DNA of 64,000 nucleotides. It comes from an uncultured Oscillospiraceae bacterium (GTDB lineage Bacteria; Bacillota; Clostridia; Oscillospirales; Oscillospiraceae). The translations under genes were made by a program, and so were the position numbers. The DNA lies in NCBI GenBank assembly GCA_947629245.1, contig CANRDC010000004.1, positions 1 through 64,000 of the forward strand. Direction: 5' to 3'. Shown here in pieces: positions 53,828 through 62,840 of the stretch. Positions within the stretch are counted from its first letter, which is position 1; every line of letters begins with the position of its first letter. The notes under the pieces were generated by a model that saw only the letters and a program-made list of their open reading frames with translations, ran no database searches and was not told the DNA's origin.

Positions 53828-54318
53828 CCATCCAGCCCGTACAGGCGCTTGAAAAGGGCCTCCATCTCCTTCTCCGGCAGGTCCAGGGGCCTCTCATCGT
53901 AATAGGGCTCGCCGTTTTTCACGCCCATCCGCACCCGGCTGGGGCCATCCAGGTAATAGCCCTCATAGTCGTAGTCCGCCGGGGACGCGGCCTGGATATA
54001 GGCCGCCAGCGCGTCGGCCGCCTTTTGGCTCGCCTCCCCATAGCCGCCGCCGATGGCGGGACCGGAGCTGCCGCGGTACACCTCCAGATATACCGTGCCG
54101 CCGTCCGACCCCTCGACCCGGACGCAGTAGCTGTACTGTTCCTCCAGGTTCTCCGTCACATACAGCGGTTCGCCAAACAGCGCCCGCAGCCGCCCCAGTA
54201 CCAGAGCGGTCTGCCGGCCGTAGTCGGGCGAAAATCCCTCCAGGATGTTCCGGATACGGGAGCTGAGCATCGGCATCGGGTCCCGGCTCGCCTCCGCGGT
54301 GAATCGATACTGATCCAT
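53824..54318 (-). CDS. Hypothetical protein (164 residues)
   Basis: The product (MDQYRFTAEASRDPMPMLSS) has no recognised domain. It is mostly soluble, with alternating beta and helical stretches, a Gly-rich piece (AIGGGYGEASQK) and a Tyr/Asp-rich part (ADYDYEGYYLDGPS). The ATG at 54318 has AAGGAG 11 bases before it. It follows the thioesterase gene by 7 bases and probably shares its transcript. I do not assign a function. Confidence 0.65.
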   Translation of the reverse strand: MDQYRFTAEASRDPMPMLSSRIRNILEGFSPDYGRQTALVLGRLRALFGEPLYVTENLEEQYSYCVRVEGSDGGTVYLEVYRGSSGPAIGGGYGEASQKAADALAAYIQAASPADYDYEGYYLDGPSRVRMGVKNGEPYYDERPLDLPEKEMEALFKRLYGLDG

Positions 54319-54325
54319 GTCCCCG

Positions 54326-55075
54326 TCACTCCTTTCCCCCGCGCGGCCGCAGCGCCATCTGCACGGCGGCGGTCCCGTCGGGCTTTTGCACCAGGAAGTG
54401 CCAGCCCTCTCCGTCCCGCCGACGGTAGACGCAGAGCGTCTCCCCCTCCCGGCAGGCCACGGAATAGGACACCTCCGCCTCGGCGACGTCCATGGCCTCC
54501 AGCTCCGCCACGGTAAAGGTCCCCAGGAGCATGCGGACGTAGGCCACATTGTTCATGTGCCGTCCCATGTCGATGTCACGGGAGCCCACCGTGTAGGTCA
54601 GGCACAGGTTTGCCGGGTCCGGCTGCTCCCGGAACCGGGTGAAGGGCGCTTCACACACCCGCTCGGGCCGGTGCTCCATGGCCAGCGGGTAGCCGAAATC
54701 CCCCACCTTCATCACCCGGCCCGTGTCGATGTTCTGGCCCACCCATTCGGTGCGGCCCTCCACAAGGACCGTCCCGTTTCGGGCAATGGTATAAAACCGG
54801 TCGCACTTCACCGCCCCCGGCTTTCCCGGCCAGGTCCGGGCCGTGACGCTCTCCGCCAGCCGGGGCCTGTCCCGGACGATGCGCAGCCGCGTCCGCACCG
54901 CCACCCAGTAGGCCCGGCGCCCGTGCATGCCGTCAAAGCCCACGCCCAGCTTTTCCGCGTGGGACGAGGCCATGTCCATGAACAGGTCGAACATCCCGGC
55001 TATGGACATGCGCCCCTGGGCGTCCACCTGGCTGGACTGGACGGCGAACGCCGTCTCAAATACGTTTTCTTCCAT
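54326..55075 (-). CDS. Acyl-ACP thioesterase (FatA-like)
   Basis: The 249-residue protein has two hot-dog folds typical of bacterial acyl-ACP thioesterases, with SIAGMFDLFMDMAS, GKPGAVKCDRFYTIARNG, and in the second half DIDMGRHMNNVAYVRMLLG (catalytic Asn-His region). It would release fatty acids from ACP. Starts at ATG 55075 after GGGAGCG. The nrdG gene is upstream, separated by a terminator. Confidence 0.9.
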   Translation of the reverse strand: MEENVFETAFAVQSSQVDAQGRMSIAGMFDLFMDMASSHAEKLGVGFDGMHGRRAYWVAVRTRLRIVRDRPRLAESVTARTWPGKPGAVKCDRFYTIARNGTVLVEGRTEWVGQNIDTGRVMKVGDFGYPLAMEHRPERVCEAPFTRFREQPDPANLCLTYTVGSRDIDMGRHMNNVAYVRMLLGTFTVAELEAMDVAEAEVSYSVACREGETLCVYRRRDGEGWHFLVQKPDGTAAVQMALRPRGGKE

Positions 55076-55090
55076 ATGCCGCTCCCCTGT

Positions 55091-55120
55091 AAAAATCGGC
55101 CCTTCTCTCCGGAAGGGCCG
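55091..55120 (-). terminator. terminator of nrdDG
   Basis: On the minus strand CGGCCCTTC/GAAGGGCCG, 9 bp with a 6-base loop, then ATTTTTAC. It follows the nrdG stop by 7 bases. Confidence 0.9.
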
Positions 55121-55126
55121 GTCAGT

Positions 55127-55660
55127 TCATTTTGCCATCCCATCGTCCCACAGGACGATCCTGCCCGCCTCGCGGGTCTTATTCATGTCGATGAGCCGCT
55201 GGTTGGACGAGCCGCGAAACCGCAGGCTGATGTCCTTCAACCGCTCCATGAAGGGACCGTCCACCAGCACGTCGATCATGCCCAGCATCTCGTCCGTCAC
55301 CTCGCAGCGGGGATGCTTGCCGATACGGTGCAGATCCTCGTAGACATACCCGGTGAAGGCCCATATGGTCTTGTTCGGATACAGCGCCCGCACCCGCCGC
55401 AGAAACGGCGTCAGTGCCCGCTGGTTTTCCGGCTCGAAGGGGTCGCCCCCCAAGAGCGTCAGGCCGTTGATATAGTCCGGGGCCAGCAGACCCAATATCC
55501 GCCCCTCCGTTTTCAGCGTGAAGGGCTCGCCGTATTCAAAGTCCCATGTCTCCGGCTGAAAGCAGCCGGGACACCGGTTGGTGCAGCCCGACACGAACAG
55601 CGTCACCCGCACGCCGACGCCGTTGGCGATATCACAGTTTTTGATCTGTCCGTAATACAT
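55127..55660 (-). CDS. nrdG: Anaerobic ribonucleotide reductase activating enzyme
   Basis: NrdG is the radical-SAM enzyme that loads a glycyl radical on NrdD. The motif CTNRCPGC (CxxxCxxC) is present in FVSGCTNRCPGCFQPETWDF. Length 177 residues. It lies 3 bases after nrdD. The GGDPFEPENQ motif is also typical of activases. Confidence 0.96.
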   Translation of the reverse strand: MYYGQIKNCDIANGVGVRVTLFVSGCTNRCPGCFQPETWDFEYGEPFTLKTEGRILGLLAPDYINGLTLLGGDPFEPENQRALTPFLRRVRALYPNKTIWAFTGYVYEDLHRIGKHPRCEVTDEMLGMIDVLVDGPFMERLKDISLRFRGSSNQRLIDMNKTREAGRIVLWDDGMAK

Positions 55661-55663
55661 GCC

Positions 55664-57862
55664 TTACAGGTGCAGGACCCGGTCCTTGATCTCCTGGGTA
55701 CGGCCCTGGTTCCAGAACTGGGTGCCGATGTAGCCGCAGGTCCGCCGGGCCACGTTCATCTTGTCCTGGTCGGTGTTGCCGCAGCGCGGGCAGCGCCAGA
55801 TAAGCTTGCCGTCGTCCTCCACGATCTCGATCTCGCCGTCCCAGCCGCAGACCTGGCAATAGTCGCTCTTGGTGTTCAGCTCGGCGTAGATGATGTTGTC
55901 GTAGATGAACCGCATCACCTGCAGCACCGCCTCCAGGTTGTTCTGCATGTCCGGCACCTCCACATAGCTGATGGCGCCGCCGGGCGACAGATGCTGGAAC
56001 TGGGCCTCGAACTTGAGCTTGGTGAACGCGTCGATCTCCTCCGTCACGTGCACGTGATAGGAGTTGGTGATGTACCCCTTGTCGGTGATGCCCTCGATGA
56101 CGCCGAAGCGCTTTTGCAGGCACTTGGCGAACTTGTAGGTGGTGCTCTCCAGCGGCGTGCCGTACAGGGAGAAGTCGATGTTGTGCTGCTCCTTCCACCG
56201 CTTGCAGGCGGCGTTCATGTACTGCATGATCTCCAGAGCGAAGGGCGTGGCGGAGGGGTCCGTGTGGCTCTTGCCGGTCATGTACTTGACGCACTCATAC
56301 AGCCCCGCGTAGCCCAGGGAGATGGTAGAGTAGCCGTTGTACAGCAGCTTGTCGATGGGCTCGCCCTTCTGCAGACGGGCCAGGGCGCCGTACTGCCACA
56401 GGATGGGCGCGGCGTCGGAGAGAGTGCCCTTCAGCCGCTCGTGGCGGCACATCAGCGCCCGGTGGCACAGCTCCAGCCGTTCGTCGAATATCTTCCAGAA
56501 CTTCTCAAGATTGCCGCCGGAGGAAAGAGCCACGTCCGGCAGGTTGATGGTGACCACGCCCTGGTTGAAGCGGCCATAGTACTTGTGCTTGCCCGGCTCG
56601 TAGTTGCCCGCGTTGGCGATGTTGCCCAGCCCTGCGTCGGTAAAGCGGTCCGGCGTCAGGAAGGAGCGGCAGCCCATGCAGGTGTACACGTCGCCCTTCA
56701 GCTCCAGCATCTTCTTCTCGGAGATGTAGTCGGGCACCATCCGCTTGGCGGTGCACTTGGCCGCCAGCTTGGTCAGGTACCAGTAGGGCGTGCCCTCCTC
56801 CACGTTGTCCTCCTCCAGCACGTAGATGAGCTTGGGGAAGGCGGGAGTGACCCAGATGCCCTTCTCGTTCTTCACGCCCTCGTACCGCTGGAGCAGGGTC
56901 TCCTCGATGATGATGGCCAGGTCCTTCTTCTCCTGCTCGCTCTTGGCCTCGTTCAGGTACATGAACACGGTGACGAAGGGGGCCTGTCCGTTGGTGGTCA
57001 GCAGCGTCACCACCTGATACTGGATGGTCTGCACGCCCCGGCGGATCTCCTCCCGCAGGCGCTTTTCCACGATCTCGTCCACCTGCTCCTTGGTGGGGAC
57101 GATGCCCAGCGTGCTGATCTCGTCCCGGACGATGGCGCGGATCTTCTCCCGGCTGACCTGGACGAAGGGCGCCAGATGGGCCAGAGAGATGCTCTGGCCG
57201 CCGTACTGGTTGGAGGCCACCTGAGCCACGATCTGCGTGGCGATGTTGCAGGCGGTGGCAAAGCTGTGGGGCCGCTCGATGAGGGTGTCGGTGATGACGG
57301 TGCCGTTCTGGAGCATGTCCTCCAGATTCACCAGGTCGCAGTTGTGCATGTGCTGGGCGTAGTAGTCCGTGTCATGGAAGTGGATGATGCCCTCCTCGTG
57401 GGCCTCCACGATGTCCCGGGGCAGCAGCAGACGGTTGGTGATGTCCCGGCTCACCTCGCCGGCCATATAGTCCCGCTGGGTGGAGTTGACCACGGGATTC
57501 TTGTTGGAGTTCTCCTGCTTGGCCTCCTCGTTGTTGCACTCGATGAGGGCCAGGATACGGTCGTCGGTGGTGTTGGCCTGGCGGACCAGGCTGCGGGTGT
57601 AGCGGTAGGTGATGTACCGCTTGGCCACCTCATAGGCCCCGTGGGCCATGATCTGCTCCTCCACCATGTCCTGGATCTCCTCCACCGAGGGAGACCGCCC
57701 CAGTTCCATACAGGCCTTCTCCACCGAATCCGCGATGCGGTGGATCTGGGTGTTGGTCATGCGCACATCCTCATCCACTACGTCGTTCGCCTTGCTGATG
57801 GCCGCGATGATCTTCGTGATGTCAAACGTGACCTCGGAGCCGTTTCTCTTGATGATCTTCAT
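55664..57862 (-). CDS. nrdD: Anaerobic ribonucleoside-triphosphate reductase (class III)
   Basis: The 732-residue enzyme makes deoxyribonucleotides without oxygen. It has an N-terminal ATP-cone (MKIIKRNGSEVTFDITKIIA), the central barrel, four Cys of the zinc site (CQVCGWDGE and CPRCGN) and the glycyl radical motif RTCGYIGTQFW near the C-terminus. Transcription is from a strong promoter with two NrdR boxes. The nrdDG pair is the only reductase in view, fitting a strict anaerobe. Confidence 0.97.
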   Translation of the reverse strand: MKIIKRNGSEVTFDITKIIAAISKANDVVDEDVRMTNTQIHRIADSVEKACMELGRSPSVEEIQDMVEEQIMAHGAYEVAKRYITYRYTRSLVRQANTTDDRILALIECNNEEAKQENSNKNPVVNSTQRDYMAGEVSRDITNRLLLPRDIVEAHEEGIIHFHDTDYYAQHMHNCDLVNLEDMLQNGTVITDTLIERPHSFATACNIATQIVAQVASNQYGGQSISLAHLAPFVQVSREKIRAIVRDEISTLGIVPTKEQVDEIVEKRLREEIRRGVQTIQYQVVTLLTTNGQAPFVTVFMYLNEAKSEQEKKDLAIIIEETLLQRYEGVKNEKGIWVTPAFPKLIYVLEEDNVEEGTPYWYLTKLAAKCTAKRMVPDYISEKKMLELKGDVYTCMGCRSFLTPDRFTDAGLGNIANAGNYEPGKHKYYGRFNQGVVTINLPDVALSSGGNLEKFWKIFDERLELCHRALMCRHERLKGTLSDAAPILWQYGALARLQKGEPIDKLLYNGYSTISLGYAGLYECVKYMTGKSHTDPSATPFALEIMQYMNAACKRWKEQHNIDFSLYGTPLESTTYKFAKCLQKRFGVIEGITDKGYITNSYHVHVTEEIDAFTKLKFEAQFQHLSPGGAISYVEVPDMQNNLEAVLQVMRFIYDNIIYAELNTKSDYCQVCGWDGEIEIVEDDGKLIWRCPRCGNTDQDKMNVARRTCGYIGTQFWNQGRTQEIKDRVLHL

Positions 57863-57934
57863 TGGTGCTACCCCTTCTCTCTGCTCTGTCTCCCCAGGTT
57901 CTTCCGCCTTGGTTACATAATGCCAGTGCTCGTA

Positions 57935-57963
57935 ATCTTAGCACAATATCTTGTGTCTGTCAA
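57935..57963 (-). promoter_or_regulatory. promoter of nrdDG
   Basis: On the minus strand TTGACA (57963-57958), a 17-base spacer filled by an NrdR box, TAAGAT (57940-57935), about 70 bases before nrdD. Confidence 0.8.
57941..57956 (-). promoter_or_regulatory. NrdR box 1
   Basis: ACACAAGATATTGTGC on the minus strand matches about 14 of 16 positions of the NrdR consensus as I remember it, and fills the promoter spacer, where a bound repressor would block polymerase. Confidence 0.75.
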
Positions 57964-57972
57964 CTGTTTTTA

Positions 57973-57988
57973 CGCCAATATTTTGTAA
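57973..57988 (-). promoter_or_regulatory. NrdR box 2 (weaker)
   Basis: TTACAAAATATTGGCG shares 10 of 16 positions with box 1. It is exactly 32 bases from it, three DNA turns, as seen for NrdR pairs. It lies upstream of the -35. Confidence 0.55.
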
Positions 57989-58122
57989 CTCGCAAAAAGT
58001 CCGCAAAGCCTTGGAAATACCGGGTTTTCGTAACTTTTTGTAATTTTCTATATGTATGGGCGGCCCCGGATATCCTGAGATTTTTTCAAAAAATTTTTCT
58101 TTCGGCCCCCAAAATATGGCCA

Positions 58123-58151
58123 GCCGCCGCCCCGAAAAACGGGACGGCGGC
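58123..58151 (-). terminator. probable terminator of the symporter gene
   Basis: A 12-bp GC stem with one mismatch and a 5-base loop lies 42 bases after the symporter stop. The T-rich stretch on the minus strand comes a further 35 bases on. The rest of this 330-base gap (57863-58192) holds the nrd promoter and AT-rich sequence with no gene seen. Confidence 0.6.
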
Positions 58152-58192
58152 CTCCGCCGGACACTGTATATCGACCTTTTGCGCTTCTCCTC

Positions 58193-59446
58193 TTACCGCG
58201 CAAGTTTTTTCTGGAGCCAATCCTTCCCGTCCACGAAGCGGGACACGATATAGCTGACCACATAGTCGCCGGCGGCGTTGATCATGGTGGCGGGCGGGTC
58301 GACCAGGTTGCCGATGGCCACCAGGATGGGGAACGCCATGGTCATCTGTTCCGGGAAGAAGATGGAGCAGATGATATACTCGCCGATGTAGCCGCCGCCG
58401 GGCACGCCGCTCATGCCCACGGAGGACAGCACGGCCACCAGCACCACGGGGATCAGCATCTTAAAGCCCAGATCCTGCCCGAACACCCCCAGCACGAAGG
58501 CGATCTTCAGCACGCAGGAGAAGCAGGAGCCGTCCATATGCATGGTGGCGCCCAGGGGCAGCACCATGTCGGACACGTCCTTGGAGATACCGGTGTCCTC
58601 CGCCTCCTCCATGTTGGTGGGGATGGTGGCCACGGAGGAGCAGGTGCCCAGAGACACCACCGCGGGCTTGGTGATATGGCGGAACATGGTCTTCACCGCG
58701 CCCTTGCCGCCGCCGAACCAGGCAAACAGGGGCCAGGCCGTGAATATGTAGATGAAGCAGAGCGGATAGTACAGCACCAGGGCCCTGCCATAGCTGGCGG
58801 TGATCTGGGGGCCGTAGGAGGCCACCAGGTCCGCGAAGATGGCGAAGAAAGCGATGGGCGCGTAGTAGGTGATGATCTTGACGAACTTGAGCATCACGCG
58901 GGTCAGGTCCTCCAGGAACTTGCCCACGACGCTGTCCTGGCCGCCGTTCAGATTCACCGCGAAGCCAAAGAGGATGGAGAACACGATCAGCGGCAGCATG
59001 GCCTTGCGGCTCAAAAGCCCCACGAAGTCCTCCGCCGTGAAGAAGTTCACAAGCATGGTGGAGAAGCTGGCGTACTCCCCCATCTCCTCCTCGGGGATCT
59101 CCGCCCAGGGCTCCAGCACCGGCGGGAACACCTTCACCAGCAGGAACATGATCACCGCCGCGATGGCGCCGGTCACCACGAACACGCCCACGGTGACGCC
59201 CATGATCTTGCCCGCGCGCTTACGGCTGCGCATGTTGGCCACCGCCCCGGCGATGGACGCGAACACCAGCGGCACCACGATGCAGAACATTATGTTGATG
59301 AACACGGTGCCAAGGGGCTTGAGCACCGTAGCGCCGCCGGAGGCGTCCGTCACGGGCCAGATCCAGCCCACGATGGCGCCCGCGATCATGGCGAGAAGCA
59401 TCAGGGCCATAAAACGATAATTCTTCACAACTGCTTTTCGATCCAT
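58193..59446 (-). CDS. Dicarboxylate/amino acid:cation symporter (DAACS family)
   Basis: The 417-residue protein has the DAACS fold: eight helices and two hairpins, TCSSVATIPTNMEEAE and MHMDGSCFSCVLKIAFVLG, and PGGGYIGEYII near the C-terminus. The serine-rich hairpin and the NxxxD-like C-terminus bind Na+ or H+ and a dicarboxylate or glutamate. GGGAGG precedes ATG 59446 by 6 bases; ATG 59449 would be too close. It is divergent from an AraC regulator, which may control it. Confidence 0.9.
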   Translation of the reverse strand: MDRKAVVKNYRFMALMLLAMIAGAIVGWIWPVTDASGGATVLKPLGTVFINIMFCIVVPLVFASIAGAVANMRSRKRAGKIMGVTVGVFVVTGAIAAVIMFLLVKVFPPVLEPWAEIPEEEMGEYASFSTMLVNFFTAEDFVGLLSRKAMLPLIVFSILFGFAVNLNGGQDSVVGKFLEDLTRVMLKFVKIITYYAPIAFFAIFADLVASYGPQITASYGRALVLYYPLCFIYIFTAWPLFAWFGGGKGAVKTMFRHITKPAVVSLGTCSSVATIPTNMEEAEDTGISKDVSDMVLPLGATMHMDGSCFSCVLKIAFVLGVFGQDLGFKMLIPVVLVAVLSSVGMSGVPGGGYIGEYIICSIFFPEQMTMAFPILVAIGNLVDPPATMINAAGDYVVSYIVSRFVDGKDWLQKKLAR

Positions 59447-59566
59447 CATAATCCTCCCAACGCTTTTCACGTTCATTCCGGCGGCGCATCCGCCGTCAAG
59501 CCGACCGCTCACGCAGTTCGCCTCATTATACCCACCGTGAATCGCAAATAACATTGCGATACGTGC

Positions 59567-59595
59567 TTGAAACCATGCAAAAAATGCTGTATTAT
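59567..59595 (+). promoter_or_regulatory. promoter of the AraC-type regulator gene
   Basis: TTGAAA (59567-59572), a 17-base spacer, TATTAT (59590-59595), about 30 bases before the ATG. Confidence 0.65.
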
Positions 59596-59624
59596 ACCGG
59601 CAGACAGGTAACGAGGTGTATCTC

Positions 59625-60461
59625 ATGAACAACAGCTTCAGCCGGGAGGGCTATCTGAAGGAGAACTATCACCTGTTCCATCTGCGGGATACCGCCGGTC
59701 AGGAACGGGATTTCCATTTCCACGAGTTCGACAAGATCGTCATCCTCCTGTCCGGGAACGTGGATTATCTGGTGGAGAGCATGACCTATTCCCTGCGGCC
59801 CTGGGACATCCTGCTCATCCAGCACCATGTCATCCACAAGGCCCTGATCGACCAGTCCCAGCCCTATGAGCGGGTGATACTGTATCTGGACCGGAAATAC
59901 GTGGAGCGCACCATGCCGGAGGCGGGACTGATGGGATGCTTTGAGCGGGCCGACGCGCAGGAGCGCTATCTGCTCACGCCCGGTCAGGAGGAGCTGGAGC
60001 CGCTGTCCGGGCTGATCGCCTCCCTGGACCGGACCGCCGACGACAGTCAGTTCGGCGCCCAGGCCCTGCGGGACACGCTGGTCATGCAGCTTCTCATCCT
60101 CGTCAACCGGGTCTCGCTCCACGGGGGCGTCGTCCAGCAGCCGCCCTCTGCCCAATACGACCCAAAGATCGCCCAGACCCTCTCCTACATCCATGAAAAC
60201 CTCAGTCGGCCCCTGACGGTGGAGGCGCTCGCGGAGCGGGTATATCTCAGCAAATATCACTTCATGCGGCTTTTCAAGGCCCAGACCGGCTCCACGGTCC
60301 ACGCCTATGTGCGCCAGCGGCGGCTCCTGTACGCCGCCCAGCTCATCCGAACCGGCGTGAGCGTGAACAAAGCCGCTGCGGACAGCGGCTTTGAGGAATA
60401 CTCCACCTTCTTCCGGGCCTTCCGGGAATGCTTTGGGATCAGTCCGGGACAGTTGAAGTGA
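59625..60461 (+). CDS. AraC-family transcriptional regulator
   Basis: The 278-residue protein has an N-terminal cupin-like ligand domain (FHFHEFDKIVILLSGNVDYL) and a C-terminal AraC DNA-binding domain with two helix-turn-helix motifs (LTVEALAERVYLSKYHFMRL, then GVSVNKAAADSGFEEYSTFF). Typical for regulators of sugar or organic acid use. ATG 59625 follows GAGGTG by 6 bases. It is divergent from the dicarboxylate symporter, its likely target. Confidence 0.9.
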   Translation: MNNSFSREGYLKENYHLFHLRDTAGQERDFHFHEFDKIVILLSGNVDYLVESMTYSLRPWDILLIQHHVIHKALIDQSQPYERVILYLDRKYVERTMPEAGLMGCFERADAQERYLLTPGQEELEPLSGLIASLDRTADDSQFGAQALRDTLVMQLLILVNRVSLHGGVVQQPPSAQYDPKIAQTLSYIHENLSRPLTVEALAERVYLSKYHFMRLFKAQTGSTVHAYVRQRRLLYAAQLIRTGVSVNKAAADSGFEEYSTFFRAFRECFGISPGQLK

Positions 60462-60513
60462 TATTTGTGTATATATTCCAAAATCAAAATGGATGGTCGA
60501 ATAAAATATCCGC

Positions 60514-61158
60514 CTAATATTCGCCTGAAAACATATTAAATGGATATATATCCGGCTTATTTTGAATAAACTCCATTTTCTCGCCGGACTCTGGATGAAT
60601 AAACCGGATCTTATGCGACCACAGAGCCACGCCGCACGGCTGCGACCGCGCGCCGTATTTCCGGTCCCCAACCAGCGGCAGGCCCCGGCTGGCGAACTGG
60701 CAGCGGATCTGATGGGTCCGTCCGGTGAGCAGCCGGACGCGGACAAGGCTCAGTCCATCCCGGCTTTCCAACGTCTCGTATTCCAGCGCGGCCGGGCGCA
60801 CGTCTTTTCCGGGTGTATCCGTCACGTAGGTCTTGTGCTCTCTGCTGTCCCGCCGCAGAAGGTCCTCCATCCTGCCCCGCGACCGCGTCGGGGCGCCGTG
60901 GACGACCGCCAGGTATTCCTTCTCAAACTGCCCCTCCCGTATCTGACGGCTCAGCTCAGCGGCGGCATAGGCGGAGCGGGCAAATACCATCAGCCCCCCT
61001 ACCGCCCGGTCCAGCCGGTGGACGGTCCGCACACAGGCGTGCTCGTCTCCCAGCGCCTGCCGCACCAGCGACGGCATGCCTCCCGGCTCGTCGGTGGAGA
61101 GAACGCCCACGGGCTTGACGCATACCGCGACCCGCTTGTCCAGATAGACGAATTCCAT
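60514..61158 (-). CDS. RluA-family pseudouridine synthase
   Basis: The 214-residue protein holds the catalytic motif HRLDRAVGGLMVFARS (Asp). GRTHQIRCQFASRGLPLVGD is also diagnostic. It lacks an S4 domain, so it is an RluA/TruC-like short form. The rRNA or tRNA target cannot be told. ATG 61158 follows AGGAGG by 6 bases. Confidence 0.92.
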   Translation of the reverse strand: MEFVYLDKRVAVCVKPVGVLSTDEPGGMPSLVRQALGDEHACVRTVHRLDRAVGGLMVFARSAYAAAELSRQIREGQFEKEYLAVVHGAPTRSRGRMEDLLRRDSREHKTYVTDTPGKDVRPAALEYETLESRDGLSLVRVRLLTGRTHQIRCQFASRGLPLVGDRKYGARSQPCGVALWSHKIRFIHPESGEKMEFIQNKPDIYPFNMFSGEY

Positions 61159-61247
61159 GCCGCACCTCCTATACATTTAATATTATAGGCCGCCGCCGCG
61201 TTTTCCGCAACCGTCCGGCGGAAAATGGAAAAAAGGTGAAAAAAGTC

Positions 61248-61276
61248 TTGATTTTATGGGACAGGTATGTTATAGT
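61248..61276 (+). promoter_or_regulatory. promoter of secG
   Basis: TTGATT (61248-61253), a 17-base spacer, TATAGT (61271-61276), 35 bases before the secG ATG. Confidence 0.7.
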
Positions 61277-61310
61277 TATCTAGCTAATTTTGAAAAAGGG
61301 TGAAACTGCT

Positions 61311-61538
61311 ATGACGATTGCCATCTCTATATTGCATCTTCTTGCCTGCATCTTCCTGACTGTGGTCATCCTGTTCCAGAGCGGCAAGCGCTCCGGTCTG
61401 TCCGGCGCCATTGCCGGTGGCGCGGACACCTTTATGACCAAGGCCAAGGCCAAGACCTGGGACGCAAAGCTGGCCAAGATGACCAAGTGGGTCGCGCTGG
61501 TGTTCGTCCTGCTGACCCTGGTGCTGAACTTCCTGTGA
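61311..61538 (+). CDS. secG: Preprotein translocase subunit SecG
   Basis: The 75-residue protein has two membrane helices (about 2-20 and 55-75) around a loop, LFQSGKRSGLSGAIAGGADT, the signature of SecG. It helps SecYEG move proteins. ATG 61311 follows AAAAAGGGTG; TTG 61290 is less likely. It stands alone with its own promoter and terminator. Confidence 0.93.
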   Translation: MTIAISILHLLACIFLTVVILFQSGKRSGLSGAIAGGADTFMTKAKAKTWDAKLAKMTKWVALVFVLLTLVLNFL

Positions 61539-61551
61539 TCTTGTTCTGACG

Positions 61552-61590
61552 AAACGCCGCCTCCCCTGCCGGGGAGGCGGCGTTTGATTT
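61552..61590 (+). terminator. terminator of secG
   Basis: A 15-bp perfect stem (AAACGCCGCCTCCCC with complement, 4-base loop) ends in GTTTGATTT. Confidence 0.92.
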
Positions 61591-61621
61591 GCAAAGCTCC
61601 GTCGTTTTGTCCGGTCCCTCG

Positions 61622-62839
61622 TCAGGCCCGCTGCCTCCGGGACCACTTCATAATGGCGAAGGGGATGCATACGAGACCGATCAGGACCGGGACGATGATG
61701 AGCAGATACGGGGACCAAATGTACTTCCCAAAGATATGGAAGGTATTCGTGCGGAATATGTCCGCGCTGCTGCCCACCAAGGGGAGGAGATCCAGGGCCT
61801 TCTGTAAGCCGTAGGGAAGATACTGGGCGATCATCATGGGTCCATATGCCACCGCGAGGCTCAGAAGCAGCGCCAGCACGTTGCTCTTTACCTGCGCCGA
61901 CAGGAGCAGCACCACCCCGGCAAAGCCGATAACACCAAGCAGCGTGAAGGCGTACTCGTAGATCTCCGCTTGCAGCATATTCATGGGCGCGACGGCAAGG
62001 AGCTTTATGGTCTGGATGGGCATATCCCACCCGTCCGTGCCCAGGTAGACAAGCTGCGCCGCGACGCCTCCCACGGCCAACAGTCCAAACAGCTCCGCCG
62101 CGAAGGCCAGTCCGCTGAGGACTTTTGCCAGCGCTAAATGCCGCCAGCCCCGGTCCATGGTCAGCAGCAGCGGCGCGGTATTGCTGTGCCACTCTCCCGA
62201 GAAGGTGGGCGAGAGGACGATGGCCAGAAAAAGCGCCATGATCATGCCCATATCCGGCAGCGCGCCGCCCAGAAGGTTCTGCCAGCCCCCTGTCCAGCCC
62301 ATGGGAAAGGGCTCCTCCACCTTTTCGTTCATGGCCAGGAGCATGGCCCCCTCTTCACCGGCTCCCTGGCCCTGGAGGTGCAGAAATTCCTCCACCGCCG
62401 CCTGCCGCCGGGCGTAGAGGCCGGTGAGGCCGCCGCTGTCCACATAGTACTCCATCAGGATGGGGTAGGCGCTGTCCGGGTCCTCCAGCTCCGGGTACAG
62501 CTGAGAAAGACAGCTGTTGACCAGGGAGCGGCAGCTCTTGTTCTCCCAATAGACTCCCCGGGCGTTGTCCGCCTGGATATCCCGCACCATCTGCTGCAAC
62601 ACCTCGTCCGTCAGGTATTCCCCGTAGCTCGCCGCCTGGGCTTGGTAGGAGCGGATCATAGCGGGGCCGTCGAAGTTGTTGCCGAAAGCGCTGGTGACGT
62701 CATTGGTGCTGCCAAACTCGAACCACTGGTAGGAGAGAACGCCTCCGAAGATGACCACATAGGCGAAGCAGAGCAGCACGCAGACCCGCACGCTGGCCTT
62801 GCGCCACAATTTTTTATGTTCCAATCGAAAGAGCTCCAT
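61622..62839 (-). CDS. ABC-2-type transporter permease
   Basis: The 405-residue protein has one N-terminal helix (ASVRVCVLLCFAYVVIFGG), a large extracytoplasmic loop of about 130 residues, then about five helices. This is the layout of ABC-2 permeases that move peptides, lantibiotics or drugs. ATG 62839 follows a GGAGG and is one base after the ATPase gene. No substrate can be assigned; the operon starts beyond the window. Confidence 0.88.
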   Translation of the reverse strand: MELFRLEHKKLWRKASVRVCVLLCFAYVVIFGGVLSYQWFEFGSTNDVTSAFGNNFDGPAMIRSYQAQAASYGEYLTDEVLQQMVRDIQADNARGVYWENKSCRSLVNSCLSQLYPELEDPDSAYPILMEYYVDSGGLTGLYARRQAAVEEFLHLQGQGAGEEGAMLLAMNEKVEEPFPMGWTGGWQNLLGGALPDMGMIMALFLAIVLSPTFSGEWHSNTAPLLLTMDRGWRHLALAKVLSGLAFAAELFGLLAVGGVAAQLVYLGTDGWDMPIQTIKLLAVAPMNMLQAEIYEYAFTLLGVIGFAGVVLLLSAQVKSNVLALLLSLAVAYGPMMIAQYLPYGLQKALDLLPLVGSSADIFRTNTFHIFGKYIWSPYLLIIVPVLIGLVCIPFAIMKWSRRQRA

Positions 62840-62840
62840 C

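Noticed and set aside
54317..57988. A 1223-codon open frame on the plus strand opposite nrdD and nrdG
   Set aside because: Shadow frame; nrdD and nrdG are complete with all motifs.
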